Below, piece after piece: positions 36,198-45,711 of a stretch of DNA of 64,000 nucleotides. Each line of letters begins with the position of its first letter. The stretch's first letter is position 1. The notes below the pieces were generated by a model. The model did no database searches and was not told the DNA's origin. It saw only the letters and a list, made by a program, of their open reading frames with translations. Made by a program: the position numbers and the translations under genes. Where the stretch lies: the NCBI GenBank assembly GCA_009782565.1, contig WRIU01000011.1:1-64000 (forward strand), written 5' to 3'. Origin of the DNA: Betaproteobacteria bacterium (lineage in GTDB: Bacteria; Pseudomonadota; Gammaproteobacteria; Burkholderiales; Rhodocyclaceae).

Positions 36198-36691
36198 AAG
36201 GCATCAACGAAAAAGACATCCATATTTTCGTGGACGCGGTCAGCAACTTTTTCTTCCACGCAACCCAAGAAAAAGTAGAGATCAAAACCGCGTACCTGCT
36301 GGAAAACGATGTCCCGTCCTCCACATACGACCTGACCAGCTACATTACGCTGTCCGGAAGTTTCACCGGGCGCATCTATTTCTCCGCGCCGCGTACCATG
36401 CTGACTCATCTGCTGGTCGCGATGGGCGAGCAGACACGGGACAACGACCGCCTGCTCGATGCCGCCGGAGAAATCGCCAACACAATTTCCGGTAATGCAC
36501 GCAAACACTTCGGCGAAACAATGGAAATTTCGGTGCCAACCGCGCAGGCAACGGATCCCGATTGGCTGAAAACCGTCGTCTCACCACACTCCTACATCAT
36601 TCTCGTGAAATGGAAGCACTACCGGGCTTCCGTCGTTGTGGATATCCAGCGCGCCGATGTCCCGCTCATCGTACCGAAAGCGGAAAATTAA
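36194..36691 (+). CDS. CheX/CheC-like phosphatase-family protein
   Basis: 165 residues from ATG 36194 (overlaps the CheY-like stop; the track frame starts earlier). DAAGEIANTISGNARKHFGE carries the E-x2-N motif of CheX/CheC proteins, which remove phosphate from CheY. A beta-rich C-terminus (PHSYIILVKWKHYRASVVVDIQ) follows. The natural role here is to reset the adjacent single-domain regulator. It is the last gene before the nap promoter. Confidence 0.8.
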   Translation: MKGINEKDIHIFVDAVSNFFFHATQEKVEIKTAYLLENDVPSSTYDLTSYITLSGSFTGRIYFSAPRTMLTHLLVAMGEQTRDNDRLLDAAGEIANTISGNARKHFGETMEISVPTAQATDPDWLKTVVSPHSYIILVKWKHYRASVVVDIQRADVPLIVPKAEN

Positions 36692-36769
36692 CAGCCAAGT
36701 TATCCTATCCAGAACTCAAAAAAGCTATCTGGAGTTTACGTGCTCTCTCGTGGGTACGCCTCTGTTTTT

Positions 36770-36810
36770 TTGATATAAATCAAGGTTGTCCTCAGCCCAC
36801 AGGTTAGTAT
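36770..36810 (+). promoter_or_regulatory. FNR-type box and class II promoter of the nap operon
   Basis: TTGATATAAATCAA (36770-36783) is a perfect FNR/ANR palindrome. TAGTAT (36805-36810) is a good -10, which places the predicted +1 near 36817-36818 and the box centre at about -41.5, the classic activating position. It implies induction of nap under low oxygen. Confidence 0.85.
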
Positions 36811-36858
36811 GGAATTCTATATACTTATTAATTATATTCCTGAAATGGGAGAGGGTTT

Positions 36859-37431
36859 GTGGATATGGGTCGCCGCGCTTTCCTGCGCGGCCAGCGTTTG
36901 TGCAGGATCGTGGCGCCATACCGTCCCCCTTGGGCAATGGCCGAGGCGTTTTTTACACGCGCCTGTACTCGTTGCGGCGCTTGCGTGATGGCGTGCCCCA
37001 CCGGGTTGCTCACACAAGGCACGGGAGGGTTTCCAGAAGCCAATTTCCAGCGGGCGCGTTGTACATTTTGCGCGGACTGCGCCCATGCCTGTGCGGAAAA
37101 CGCCCAACAAAGCACGTCACCCCAGCCACCGGCCTTGGCCTTTTCCCCCGATCTTCCGCCTTGGACGCTCCATGCCACGGTTAGCTCGGCCTGTCTGCCT
37201 CACCGGGGCGTATTGTGCCGTTCCTGCGAAGGCCATTGCGAGGCGGGAGCCATCCGCTTTGTCCCGCGCCCAGGCTCTCCCGCACAGCCGGACATCACAG
37301 GATCACATTGCACCGGCTGCGGCGAATGCGTGGCATCCTGCCCGGTTCATGCCATTTCCATGCAGGCTTTTCCGCCACACAATCCATCTGGCCTACATTC
37401 AACCCCTTTCCCGGAAAAACCCCCTCAATGA
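36859..37431 (+). CDS. napF: NapF, iron-sulfur accessory protein of periplasmic nitrate reductase
   Basis: 190 residues, GTG start (an in-frame ATG is 2 codons on; GGGAGAGGG lies upstream). Four cysteine clusters: CTRCGACVMACP, CTFCADCAHAC, CRSCEGHCEAG and CTGCGECVASCP. NapF is a cytoplasmic [4Fe-4S] protein thought to act on NapA maturation before export. First gene of napFDAGHBC behind the FNR promoter, with an ATGA overlap to napD. The N-terminal MGRRAFLRG resembles a twin-arginine string but lacks a hydrophobic signal core. Confidence 0.92.
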   Translation: MDMGRRAFLRGQRLCRIVAPYRPPWAMAEAFFTRACTRCGACVMACPTGLLTQGTGGFPEANFQRARCTFCADCAHACAENAQQSTSPQPPALAFSPDLPPWTLHATVSSACLPHRGVLCRSCEGHCEAGAIRFVPRPGSPAQPDITGSHCTGCGECVASCPVHAISMQAFPPHNPSGLHSTPFPEKPPQ

Positions 37432-37679
37432 AAATCGTCAGCCTCGTCCTGAAGTTCATGCCAGACTATGCCGATGAAATAAAAGCCGCCGTCGAAACCG
37501 TACCCGGAGCCAGTGTGGCAGCCGATAGCGGCGACGGGCGTATGATTGTTTTGCTGGAAGACGGCCCGGACTATGCCGTCTCCGACTCCATCATCCAAGT
37601 CCACCAAATCCCCCAAGTGATGTCTGCAACCCTTTCCTACGAATATTCGGATGAAGTACACGCTCTCGAGGAGAACTGA
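37428..37679 (+). CDS. napD: NapD, NapA-specific Tat chaperone
   Basis: 83 residues from ATG 37428 (the track frame starts upstream in napF). Ferredoxin-like fold typical of Nap[31 protein letters not shown] and GRMIVLLE. NapD binds the NapA twin-arginine signal and holds back export until the molybdenum cofactor is loaded. ATGA overlap with napF; GAGGAGAA precedes napA directly after its stop. Confidence 0.92.
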   Translation: MKIVSLVLKFMPDYADEIKAAVETVPGASVAADSGDGRMIVLLEDGPDYAVSDSIIQVHQIPQVMSATLSYEYSDEVHALEEN

Positions 37680-37680
37680 A

Positions 37681-40221
37681 ATGACCAACCGCCGCGACTT
37701 TCTGAAAACCCAAGCTGTTGCCACCGCTGCTGCGGCAGCCGGCATGACACTGCCTGTCACTAAAGCCATCGCCGACGATAACATCCGCTGGGACAAAATC
37801 CCCTGCCGTTTTTGCGGTACGGGCTGCTCAGTGCTGGCAGGCGTGCAGGGAGGCAGACTGGTTGCCACGCAAGGCGACCCGGACTCGCCCGTGAATCGTG
37901 GGTTGAACTGCATCAAAGGATATTTCCTGTCCAAGATCATGTACGGCAAGGACAGGCTCACGCAGCCCCTGCTGCGGAAGAAAGGCGGCAAATACGACAA
38001 GAATGGCGACTTCACGCCCGTTTCATGGAAAGAAGCCTTCGACATCATGGAACAAAAATGGAAAGAAGCCCTGAAGAGTTCCGGGCCGACCTCCGTCGCT
38101 ATGTTCGGTTCGGGGCAATGGACGATCTGGGAGGGTTACGCCGCTGCGAAACTGTACAAGGCCGGTTTCCGCTCCAACAACATCGACCCGAACGCCCGTC
38201 ACTGCATGGCTTCCGCCGTGGTCGGCTTCATGCGGACCTTCGGTATTGATGAACCGATGGGCTGCTATGACGACATCGAGAACGCCGACGCCTTCGTGCT
38301 CTGGGGCGCCAACATGGCGGAAATGCACCCGGTACTGTGGTCGCGCGTCACCGACCGCCGCCTGACCCACAAAGGCTGCCAAGTCCATGTGCTGTCCACC
38401 TTCGAGCATCGTTCGTACGAACTGTCCGACAACTCGATGATATTCCATCCGCAATCCGACCTGGCCATCCTGAACTTCGTCGCCAACTACATCATTCAGA
38501 GTGGCAAAGTTGACAAGACTTTCGTCGACAAGTGCGTCAACTTCAAGAAAGGCGTCACCGACATCGGCTACGGCCTACGTCCCGGTCATGACCTTGAGAA
38601 AAACGCCACCGCCAACGGCTATCCCGGCGCTGACGACAAACCCAAGGGCGACCCCGGCAAATCCGAGCCCATCAGCTTCGAGGAATACGCCAAGTTCGTC
38701 TCCGAATACACGCTGGAAAAAGCCGTTCAACTCTCCGGTGTACCTGCCGACAAACTCAAGAAGCTGGCCGAACTGTTCACCGACCCGTCCAAGAAAGTGG
38801 TCTCCTTCTGGACGATGGGCGTCAACCAGCACGTGCGCGGCACCTGGGTCAACAACCTGATCTACAACATCCACCTGCTCACCGGCAAGATTTCCAAGCC
38901 CGGCAACGGCCCCTTCTCCCTGACCGGGCAGCCTTCGGCCTGTGGCACGGCGCGGGAAGTCGGCACCTTCGCGCACCGGCTGCCCGCCGACATGGTGGTT
39001 GGCAATCCGGAGCATCGGAAATTGTCAGAGACCCTCTGGAAACTGCCCGAAGGGACAATCCCTGAGAAGGTCGGCCTACACGCCGTAGCGCAAAGCCGCG
39101 CCCTGAAGGATGGCAAACTCAAGTGCTACTGGACGTCCACAACCAACAACATGCAGGCCGGGCCAAACATCAACGGGGAAATTCTCCCCGGCTGGCGCAA
39201 CCCCAACGCCTTCGTAGTGGTCTCCGACGCCTATCCCACGGTATCCGCGCAATCTGCCGACCTGATCCTTCCCACGGCCATGTGGGCAGAGAAGGAAGGA
39301 GCCTACGGCAATGCCGAGCGGCGCACCCAGTTCTGGCGCCAGCAGGTCAAGGCACCAGGCGAATCCCGTTCCGACCTCTGGCAATACCTGGAATTCTCCA
39401 AGCGCTTCAAGGTGGAAGACGTCTGGCCGGCCGACCTGATCGACAAGAAGCCAGAATACAAGGGCAAGACCCTGTTCGATGTCCTCTTTGCCAACGGCGC
39501 TGGCAACAAGTTCCCCAAGGACAACGTAGCTGCCGTTGCAGCCAAGGCAACAAAGAACGTTTTCAAAGGCTACACCAACGACGAATCCGAATACTTCGGC
39601 TTCTACGTGCAGAAAGGCCTGTTCGAGGAATACGCGGCCTTTGGCCGGGATCATCATCACGACCTGAACGAGTTCGACACCTATCACCAATCGCGCGGCC
39701 AGCGCTGGCCTGTCAAGGATGGCAAGGAAACCTTGTGGCGCTTCAACGAGAAATACGACCCCTACGTCAAGAAGGGCGAAGGTATCAGGTTCTACGGGCA
39801 GAAAGACGGCAAGGCGAATATTTTCGCCCTGCCCTACCAACCGCCCGCTGAATCGCCGGACAAGGAATACGACCTCTGGATGTGCACGGGCCGTGTGCTG
39901 GAACATTGGCACACTGGCTCCATGACCCGCCGCGTTGAAGAGTTGCACCGCGCCGTACCGGAAGCGCTCGTCTACATGCACCCGGAAGACGCCAAGGCGC
40001 GTGGCCTGCAACAAGGCTCCAGGGTCAAGGTCATCTCCCGCCGGGGCGAGATCATGTTGCAAGTCGACACGAAAGGACGCAACAAGCCGCCTCGCGGCCT
40101 GGTGTTCGTACCCTTCTTCGACGAGCAAAAACTCGTCAACAAGCTCATCCTTGACGCCACCTGTCCGCTTTCCAAAGAAACGGACTTCAAAAAGAGTGCC
40201 GTCAAAGTGGTGAAAGCCTGA
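37681..40221 (+). CDS. napA: NapA, catalytic subunit of periplasmic nitrate reductase
   Basis: 846 residues from ATG 37681. A Tat signal ([20 protein letters not shown]) is followed by the [4Fe-4S] motif CRFCGTGC...CIKGYF and the bis-MGD domains. The molybdenum-ligand Cys is in [15 protein letters not shown]. The C-terminal domain includes [17 protein letters not shown], a cofactor-binding signature. It reduces nitrate to nitrite in the periplasm, with electrons from NapB/NapC/NapGH. GAGGAGAA is the ribosome binding site. All expected motifs are intact. Confidence 0.97.
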   Translation: MTNRRDFLKTQAVATAAAAAGMTLPVTKAIADDNIRWDKIPCRFCGTGCSVLAGVQGGRLVATQGDPDSPVNRGLNCIKGYFLSKIMYGKDRLTQPLLRKKGGKYDKNGDFTPVSWKEAFDIMEQKWKEALKSSGPTSVAMFGSGQWTIWEGYAAAKLYKAGFRSNNIDPNARHCMASAVVGFMRTFGIDEPMGCYDDIENADAFVLWGANMAEMHPVLWSRVTDRRLTHKGCQVHVLSTFEHRSYELSDNSMIFHPQSDLAILNFVANYIIQSGKVDKTFVDKCVNFKKGVTDIGYGLRPGHDLEKNATANGYPGADDKPKGDPGKSEPISFEEYAKFVSEYTLEKAVQLSGVPADKLKKLAELFTDPSKKVVSFWTMGVNQHVRGTWVNNLIYNIHLLTGKISKPGNGPFSLTGQPSACGTAREVGTFAHRLPADMVVGNPEHRKLSETLWKLPEGTIPEKVGLHAVAQSRALKDGKLKCYWTSTTNNMQAGPNINGEILPGWRNPNAFVVVSDAYPTVSAQSADLILPTAMWAEKEGAYGNAERRTQFWRQQVKAPGESRSDLWQYLEFSKRFKVEDVWPADLIDKKPEYKGKTLFDVLFANGAGNKFPKDNVAAVAAKATKNVFKGYTNDESEYFGFYVQKGLFEEYAAFGRDHHHDLNEFDTYHQSRGQRWPVKDGKETLWRFNEKYDPYVKKGEGIRFYGQKDGKANIFALPYQPPAESPDKEYDLWMCTGRVLEHWHTGSMTRRVEELHRAVPEALVYMHPEDAKARGLQQGSRVKVISRRGEIMLQVDTKGRNKPPRGLVFVPFFDEQKLVNKLILDATCPLSKETDFKKSAVKVVKA

Positions 40222-40248
40222 GAAGTTTTTCGCTGAAAGCGCCAGGCC

Positions 40249-41181
40249 ATGAACGCGGAGAAAGCCGTTGAACGCGCCAAAACCCCGGAGAAACCCACGG
40301 TTTCTCCGGGGCGGCGGAAATTCCTCTCCGGAATGGCCGGGGCGGCTGGTGGCGGCTGCCTCATGGCAATGGGCGTTGGTATCTACTCCCGTCAGGCCAG
40401 TGCGCTCCCCGCGCTGGCTCTGCGGCCTCCCGGCGCACTGCCGGAGGCGGAATTTCTCGCAGCCTGCACACGTTGCGGCCTGTGCATCCGGGACTGCCCT
40501 TACGACATTTTGAAGCTCGCCGCACCGGGCGACCCCGTACCGACCGGGACGCCGTACTTCACGGCTCGAACCGGCCCATGCGAGATGTGCGAGGACGTTC
40601 CCTGCATCAAGAACTGTCCCACGGGCGCGCTCGACCCAAAGCTGCTGGTCGACGACGCCGACAAAGCGTCCGACGCCAAGCCCGACATCAACAAGGCGCG
40701 CATGGGGCTGGCCGTCCTTGTCGACCAGGAAAACTGCGTTGCTTTTCTCGGGCTGCGTTGTGAAATTTGCTATAACGCCTGCCCGCTTATCGGCAAGGCT
40801 ATTACGCTGGAAAAACGTCACAACCCCCGCTCCGACCGTCATGCCATGCTTCTGCCTGAGGTGCATTCGGAATACTGCACCGGCTGCGGCCTGTGCGAAA
40901 AATCCTGCATCCTGGAAGAAACAGCTATCAGGGTGCTGCCGCCCACACTGGCTCAAGGCAAGGGTGGCGAACATTACCGCAAGGGATGGGAAGAACGGGA
41001 AAAACACGGCGGCTCGCTGATCGGCGACCAGTTGGAACTCCCGGTACGCGGGCTGGAACACAAGCGATTCGGGGATACCCGTGTCTACGAGGACACGCCC
41101 ACGGACACCGGCCCCGGCATTGACCCTCCACCCTTTGATCCGAGTTTACTCAACGGTTCTGATCCGGAGGCCAAGCCATGA
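40249..41181 (+). CDS. napG: NapG, ferredoxin-type periplasmic electron carrier
   Basis: 310 residues. A Tat signal (GRRKFLSGMAGAAGG) then four [4Fe-4S] motifs: CTRCGLCIRDCP, CEMCEDVPCIKNCP, CEICYNACP and CTGCGLCEKSC. With NapH it moves electrons from quinol toward NapA. ATGA overlap with napH. The presence of NapGH together with NapC gives two quinol entry routes. Confidence 0.95.
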   Translation: MNAEKAVERAKTPEKPTVSPGRRKFLSGMAGAAGGGCLMAMGVGIYSRQASALPALALRPPGALPEAEFLAACTRCGLCIRDCPYDILKLAAPGDPVPTGTPYFTARTGPCEMCEDVPCIKNCPTGALDPKLLVDDADKASDAKPDINKARMGLAVLVDQENCVAFLGLRCEICYNACPLIGKAITLEKRHNPRSDRHAMLLPEVHSEYCTGCGLCEKSCILEETAIRVLPPTLAQGKGGEHYRKGWEEREKHGGSLIGDQLELPVRGLEHKRFGDTRVYEDTPTDTGPGIDPPPFDPSLLNGSDPEAKP

Positions 41182-42176
41182 GCGCCAGCAGCCAGAACAG
41201 GCCCGGACAGGACGCCATCGCCAGCAAGGGCTGGCTTGCGGCTCACAAGTGGCTGCTATTGCGTCGTATCAGCCAGTTGTTCATCCTGGCTCTCTTCATG
41301 ATCAGCCCGTGGCTCGGCATCTGGATCAGCAAGGGCAGTTCCTCCTCCAGTTCCGAACAAGAGGCTTTGTCCCTGGTCAATACGGGCAATCTGGTCTCCA
41401 GCATACCCACCGGTCTTACACAGAAGGCTCCGCCCTCAACCGATGTTTTCTGGATCATCAAAGGCAACCTGTCCTCCAGTCTCTTGCTGGACACTGTGCC
41501 CCTGACCGACCCCTACATCTTCCTGCAAATGCTTGCAGCGGGCTTCCTGCCTGCCGCGACAGCCGTTATCGGCGCGCTCATCCTGGCCGCCTTTTACATG
41601 CTCATCGGCGGGCGTGTGTTCTGTTCCTGGGTTTGCCCGGTCAACATGATTACCGACGGTGCCTCATGGGCGCGTCGGCGCTTCAATATCAAATCCAACC
41701 ACGCACCCCACGCTAATACCCGCTATTGGTTCCTGGCCGGAACGTTCGTTGCTGCCGCGATTACCGGAACCTTGGCCGTGGAATGGGTCAACCCGGTCTC
41801 AATCGCCCATCGCGGCCTGTTTTTCGGCATGGGCGCGGGGCTGTGGATTCTCGTTGCCCTGTTTCTTTACGATTTGTTCGTCGCCAGCCGAGGCTGGTGC
41901 GGTCACCTTTGCCCGATGGGCGCGTTCTACAGCCTGCTCGGCAAAACCGCCCTGCTGCGCGTGGCGGCTCCCCTCCGGGATGCCTGTGACGACTGCATGG
42001 ACTGTTTCGTTATCTGCCCTGAACCTCAGGTCATTCGTCCTGCACTCAAAAAAGTGGGGCAGAGCACCCCTGTCATTCTCGATTCCCGTTGTACGACCTG
42101 CGGACGCTGCATAGACGTTTGCAGCAAACAGGTTTTCAGACTCACCCATCGCTTCGACCAGAGGAGTTCATCATGA
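41178..42176 (+). CDS. napH: NapH, membrane iron-sulfur quinol dehydrogenase subunit
   Basis: 332 residues with four membrane segments. CSWVCPVN and CGHLCPMG are the conserved NapH/NosR CxxxCP motifs, and the C-terminal ferredoxin clusters are CDDCMDCFVICP and CTTCGRCIDVC. It oxidises menaquinol or ubiquinol with NapG. It overlaps napG and napB by ATGA on both sides. Confidence 0.95.
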   Translation: MSASSQNRPGQDAIASKGWLAAHKWLLLRRISQLFILALFMISPWLGIWISKGSSSSSSEQEALSLVNTGNLVSSIPTGLTQKAPPSTDVFWIIKGNLSSSLLLDTVPLTDPYIFLQMLAAGFLPAATAVIGALILAAFYMLIGGRVFCSWVCPVNMITDGASWARRRFNIKSNHAPHANTRYWFLAGTFVAAAITGTLAVEWVNPVSIAHRGLFFGMGAGLWILVALFLYDLFVASRGWCGHLCPMGAFYSLLGKTALLRVAAPLRDACDDCMDCFVICPEPQVIRPALKKVGQSTPVILDSRCTTCGRCIDVCSKQVFRLTHRFDQRSSS

Positions 42177-42628
42177 AAAGACGCTTCCTTGCTATCGTCC
42201 CGACTGCCGTACTAGCAACGAGTTTGATGTTGCTCACCGGCATTTCCCAAGCAGCAGATGACGGCGGTCTTGCTACGTTGCGTGGCGCACCCGTTTCGGC
42301 GGCGGAGAAGTCGCCCACTGGCGACGGGCTCAAGAAGGCGCTCGAAACCGCGCCGGTGGATCGTAATTTTGAGGATCAACCGCCATTGGTGTCGCACGCG
42401 GTGGATGAGTATCCTGTCACCAAGGACTTCAACAAGTGCATGGACTGCCACTCCGAAGCGAATTACAAAAAGGAAAAGGCCACCAAAGTCGGAAGTTCCC
42501 ACTACAAGGATGCAGCCGGAAATCAGTTGAAAGCCATTTCATCTCGCCGCTACTTCTGTGTGCAGTGCCATGTTCCCCAGGTTGATGCCAAACCACTGGT
42601 CGGTAACACCTTCACAGGCCCGAAATAA
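42173..42628 (+). CDS. napB: NapB, diheme cytochrome c subunit
   Basis: 151 residues from ATG 42173 (overlaps the napH stop). Sec signal MKRRFLAIVPTAVLATSLMLLTGISQA. Two CxxCH hemes: CMDCHSEA and CVQCHVPQ; PPLVSHAVDEYPVTKDFNKCMDCH is a NapB family string. It passes electrons to NapA in the periplasm. Confidence 0.95.
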   Translation: MKRRFLAIVPTAVLATSLMLLTGISQAADDGGLATLRGAPVSAAEKSPTGDGLKKALETAPVDRNFEDQPPLVSHAVDEYPVTKDFNKCMDCHSEANYKKEKATKVGSSHYKDAAGNQLKAISSRRYFCVQCHVPQVDAKPLVGNTFTGPK

Positions 42629-42654
42629 TCCCCTATCAACTGTCAGGCGCATAG

Positions 42655-43347
42655 ATGATGGATACCGATCAACCTGATAACGCTCCCGCTCCCGCCCAGA
42701 AAACGAAACGACGGCGGAAGCGGGAGAAGAAACGCCTCGTGTCGGTTTCCGTCGTAGTGGCCTTCGTTTTGGGCGTCCTGTTCCTGGGTATTTTCAACAC
42801 AGTGCTGGACTGGGCATACACGGAAGAGTTCTGTATCAGTTGTCACGAAATGAAGGACAACGCGTATCAGGAATACCAGTACAGCGCCCACTTCACCAGC
42901 CGTAGCGGTGTACGGCCAACTTGCAAGGATTGCCATCTACCGGAGAAAGGTCTCTTCAAGATCATCCGCAAGATTGAGGCGTCCAACGATATTTGGCATA
43001 ACCTGTTAGGTTCCATCAACACGCCTGAAAAGTACGAGGAAAAACGCGCGGTATTGGCACAAAGAGAATGGCAGCGCATGAAAGCCAATGACTCGCAGGG
43101 ATGCCGTAATTGCCACGATCCAAACTCTTTCGACTTCAGCAAGCAAGGCTACCGTTCCGTCCAGCAGCACGAAGACGGGTTGTTGTTGAAAGGGCAGACC
43201 TGCATCGATTGTCACAAAGGCATCGCGCATCGCCTGCCGAGAATCGACCAGAAAATCAACCAAGCCGATCCGCCAGGTATCTTGGAGGAGATTTTCCGGT
43301 CTATCGCCGTTCAGAAAGAAGAAACCTCCAACGAACAAACAAAGTAA
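42655..43347 (+). CDS. napC: NapC, tetraheme membrane-anchored quinol dehydrogenase
   Basis: 230 residues. One N-terminal membrane anchor (VSVSVVVAFVLGVLFLGIF) after a very basic start, then four CxxCH motifs: CISCHEM (Met ligand of heme 1), CKDCH, CRNCH and CIDCHKG. NapC/NirT family: quinol to NapB. Last nap gene; moaA follows after about 22 bp, so the cofactor genes may share the transcript. Confidence 0.95.
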   Translation: MMDTDQPDNAPAPAQKTKRRRKREKKRLVSVSVVVAFVLGVLFLGIFNTVLDWAYTEEFCISCHEMKDNAYQEYQYSAHFTSRSGVRPTCKDCHLPEKGLFKIIRKIEASNDIWHNLLGSINTPEKYEEKRAVLAQREWQRMKANDSQGCRNCHDPNSFDFSKQGYRSVQQHEDGLLLKGQTCIDCHKGIAHRLPRIDQKINQADPPGILEEIFRSIAVQKEETSNEQTK

Positions 43348-43369
43348 GAGCATTCACTGAGGTGATGTG

Positions 43370-44416
43370 ATGCGCGATCCGCAGAGAGCGATGCCTTGTC
43401 TCGACAATTTGCAGCGCCCTCTGCGCGATCTGCGGATTTCCGTGACGGATCGCTGCAACCTGCGCTGTACGTACTGTATGCCAGGCGAGGTTTTCGGGCG
43501 GGATTTCGTCTTCCTGCGCCATGCCGAACTTCTGAGTTTTGAAGAAATCGTCCGTGTTGCCAAGCAAAGTATCGGGCTGGGCGTACGCAAGATACGCCTC
43601 TCCGGCGGCGAGCCGTTGCTGCGGCACGGCATCGAGCGGCTGGTCGAGATGCTGGCCGGACTGCATGGCGACGATGGCAAGCCCATCGAACTCGCCATGA
43701 CGAGCAACGGTACACTGCTGGCGAAAAAGGCTCGCACCCTGAAAGATGCGGGCCTGAAGCGGCTGAACATCAGCCTCGACGCACTGGATGAAAACATCTT
43801 CCGCCGCATGAGCGGCAGCAACGTCTCGCCCGAAATCGTGCTCGAAGGCATTGCTGCCGCGCAGTCTGCGGGGCTGACGCCGGTCAAGGTCAACGCGGTC
43901 GTCAAACGGGGCATCAACGAGGGCGAAATCCTGCCGCTAATCCGCCATTTTCGCCATACTGGCGTCATCATGCGTTTCATTGAGTACATGGATGTCGGCA
44001 ACACCAACGGCTGGCGGCTCGACGACGTGGTAACGGCCAGGGAAATTCTGGCTCGGATCAACCAGGAGCACCCACTGGCCCCCATCGACCTTCACGCCCA
44101 AAATGAGGTGGCGCAACGATGGGCATTTCAGGACGGGGGAGGTGAAATCGGCGTCATCACCTCGGTCACGCAGACGTTCTGCCATACATGCAGCCGTCTG
44201 CGGCTTTCCACGGACGGCAAGCTCTACACCTGCCTCTTTGCCACTGAAGGCGTTGACCTGCGCGCTTTCCTGCGCGCCCAATCCGGCGACGATGCGGCAT
44301 TACGGCAACGCATCGCCGCCACTTGGCACTGCCGCACCGACCGCTATTCCCAACTGCGTCACGAAATGACCGAGGCGCTTCCCGGAAGAATAGAAATGTC
44401 GTATATCGGAGGCTGA
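43370..44416 (+). CDS. moaA: GTP 3',8-cyclase MoaA
   Basis: 348 residues from ATG 43370 (GAGGTGATG upstream; the track uses the adjacent GTG). Radical SAM: CNLRCTYCMP near the N-terminus, GGEP in LSGGEPLL, and the second cluster FCHTCSRLRLS...CLF. The C-terminal Gly-Gly needed for activity is present (YIGG). It starts molybdopterin synthesis from GTP together with MoaC. A repeat with CTGATTTATT and CCCTCTCCC lies between it and moaC. Confidence 0.96.
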   Translation: MRDPQRAMPCLDNLQRPLRDLRISVTDRCNLRCTYCMPGEVFGRDFVFLRHAELLSFEEIVRVAKQSIGLGVRKIRLSGGEPLLRHGIERLVEMLAGLHGDDGKPIELAMTSNGTLLAKKARTLKDAGLKRLNISLDALDENIFRRMSGSNVSPEIVLEGIAAAQSAGLTPVKVNAVVKRGINEGEILPLIRHFRHTGVIMRFIEYMDVGNTNGWRLDDVVTAREILARINQEHPLAPIDLHAQNEVAQRWAFQDGGGEIGVITSVTQTFCHTCSRLRLSTDGKLYTCLFATEGVDLRAFLRAQSGDDAALRQRIAATWHCRTDRYSQLRHEMTEALPGRIEMSYIGG

Positions 44417-44417
44417 A

Positions 44418-44456
44418 CCTAAGGAAGCACTGATTTATTTCCGTGCCTCCCTCTCC
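44418..44456. repeat. Dispersed repeat with CTGATTTATT core, copy 2
   Basis: TAAGGAAGCACTGATTTATTTCC followed by CCCTCTCCC, the same order as after rne (15881) and tai4 (54413). GGAAGCAC and GTGCCTCC also form a local hairpin between moaA and moaC. Confidence 0.5.
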
Positions 44457-44500
44457 CATCCCTTCATAGCATCCTCCCCCACTTCCGGAAAGGAGCCTCC

Positions 44501-45028
44501 TTGGACGAACCCGGTAACTTAAGCCATTTTTCCGCCACGGGCCGCGCCCGTATGGTCGATGTCTCCGCCAAGCCGGATGGCAAACGCTCCGCGACCGCAA
44601 GCGGCATCCTGCGGATGCGCCCGGCAACCCTGGAACGCATCCGCGCCGGTACACTCGCCAAGGGTAATGTGCTCGCCGTTGCAGATGTCGCGGCAGTCAT
44701 GGCCGCCAAGCACACCCCCGACCTGATCCCGATGTGCCACCCTCTGCCGCTGTCCGGCGTTGAAGTTGAATTTTGTGAAATTCTCGTAGCAGACGCCAAA
44801 GGCTGCATCGGCATTCAAACCAGGGTCACAGCCCATTGCACCGGCCCGACCGGAGTCGAAATGGAAGCCCTCACCGCCGCCGCAGGGGCATTGTTGACCA
44901 TCTACGACATGTGTAAGGCCATCGACCGGGGCATGCACATCGAAAACATCCAACTGGAAGAAAAAAGCGGGGGCAAGAGCGGCACATGGCGGCGCAACGC
45001 GCCCACCGGGGAAACATCGCATGATTAA
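44501..45028 (+). CDS. moaC: Cyclic pyranopterin monophosphate synthase MoaC
   Basis: 175 residues from a TTG start, well supported by AAGGAG 8 nt upstream. MoaC strings: GRARMVDVSAKPDGKRSA, AAKHTPDLIPMCHPLPL, GVEMEALTAAAGALLTIYDMCKA and IENIQLEEKSGGKSG. It forms cPMP with MoaA. It overlaps moaD by 8 bp. Confidence 0.96.
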   Translation: MDEPGNLSHFSATGRARMVDVSAKPDGKRSATASGILRMRPATLERIRAGTLAKGNVLAVADVAAVMAAKHTPDLIPMCHPLPLSGVEVEFCEILVADAKGCIGIQTRVTAHCTGPTGVEMEALTAAAGALLTIYDMCKAIDRGMHIENIQLEEKSGGKSGTWRRNAPTGETSHD

Positions 45029-45263
45029 CGTGCTCTTTTTCGGCCCGGTCGCTGAACGTGCCGGAGTACGCCAGATCAGCCTGAATTTCCGGGAAGGCTT
45101 GCGCTGGCAGGATGTGCGTGACACCCTGCGGGTACGCCATCCCGAAGCCTTCGAGATTGTCTCCATCGTGGCAGTCAATGGCCAAAGAGTCGGCGAACAA
45201 GACGCATCTTTGCTCGCCGACGGTGCCGAAGTCGTTTTCATGTCAGCCTTTTCCGGAGGATGA
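45021..45263 (+). CDS. moaD: Molybdopterin synthase sulfur carrier subunit MoaD
   Basis: 80 residues, ubiquitin-like fold, ending in the required Gly-Gly (FSGG). Its C-terminus is adenylated by MoeB and then thiolated. It overlaps moaC and moaE (ATGA). Confidence 0.95.
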   Translation: MINVLFFGPVAERAGVRQISLNFREGLRWQDVRDTLRVRHPEAFEIVSIVAVNGQRVGEQDASLLADGAEVVFMSAFSGG

Positions 45264-45697
45264 AACCCTTGATGATCGACGCCGTCCGCCTGCAAACGGA
45301 AGATTTTTCCCTCGATGCGGAGGTCGCCACCCTGCGCGCGGGCTCGAAACGCATCGGCGGCATCAGCACTTTCCTTGGCTGCGCGCGCGATTTTTCCGGA
45401 GAACGTGAAGTCCACGAAATCGCGTTCGACGCCTATCACGGCATGGCGCTTGCTGAACTGACGCGCATACGCGATGAGGCCATTGCGCGGTTCAGCCTCA
45501 TCGACGCGCGCATCGTCCACCGCCTTGGCACTGTGCGCGCAGGGGAAAACATCGTCCTCATCGTCGTGGGTGCGGAACACCGCGCTCCCGCGTTCGACGC
45601 CTGCCGCTGGTTGATCGACGAACTCAAGGCGCGCGCCCCAATATGGAAAAAAGAAGTCTCTCCCCAGGGCGAATCCTGGGTCACACCCCATCCTTAG
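45260..45697 (+). CDS. moaE: Molybdopterin synthase catalytic subunit MoaE
   Basis: 145 residues. GGISTFLGCARDF, EIAFDAYHGMALAEL, HRLGTVRAGENIVLIVVGAEHR and the catalytic Lys stretch ARAPIWKKEV are MoaE signatures. With MoaD it puts the dithiolene sulfurs on cPMP. mobB starts 14 bp downstream. Confidence 0.96.
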   Translation: MKPLMIDAVRLQTEDFSLDAEVATLRAGSKRIGGISTFLGCARDFSGEREVHEIAFDAYHGMALAELTRIRDEAIARFSLIDARIVHRLGTVRAGENIVLIVVGAEHRAPAFDACRWLIDELKARAPIWKKEVSPQGESWVTPHP

Positions 45698-45711
45698 AAC
45701 CTCAAAAAAAC

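Noticed and set aside
39076-41061. 661-residue minus-strand ORF
   Set aside because: Antisense shadow of napA and napG.
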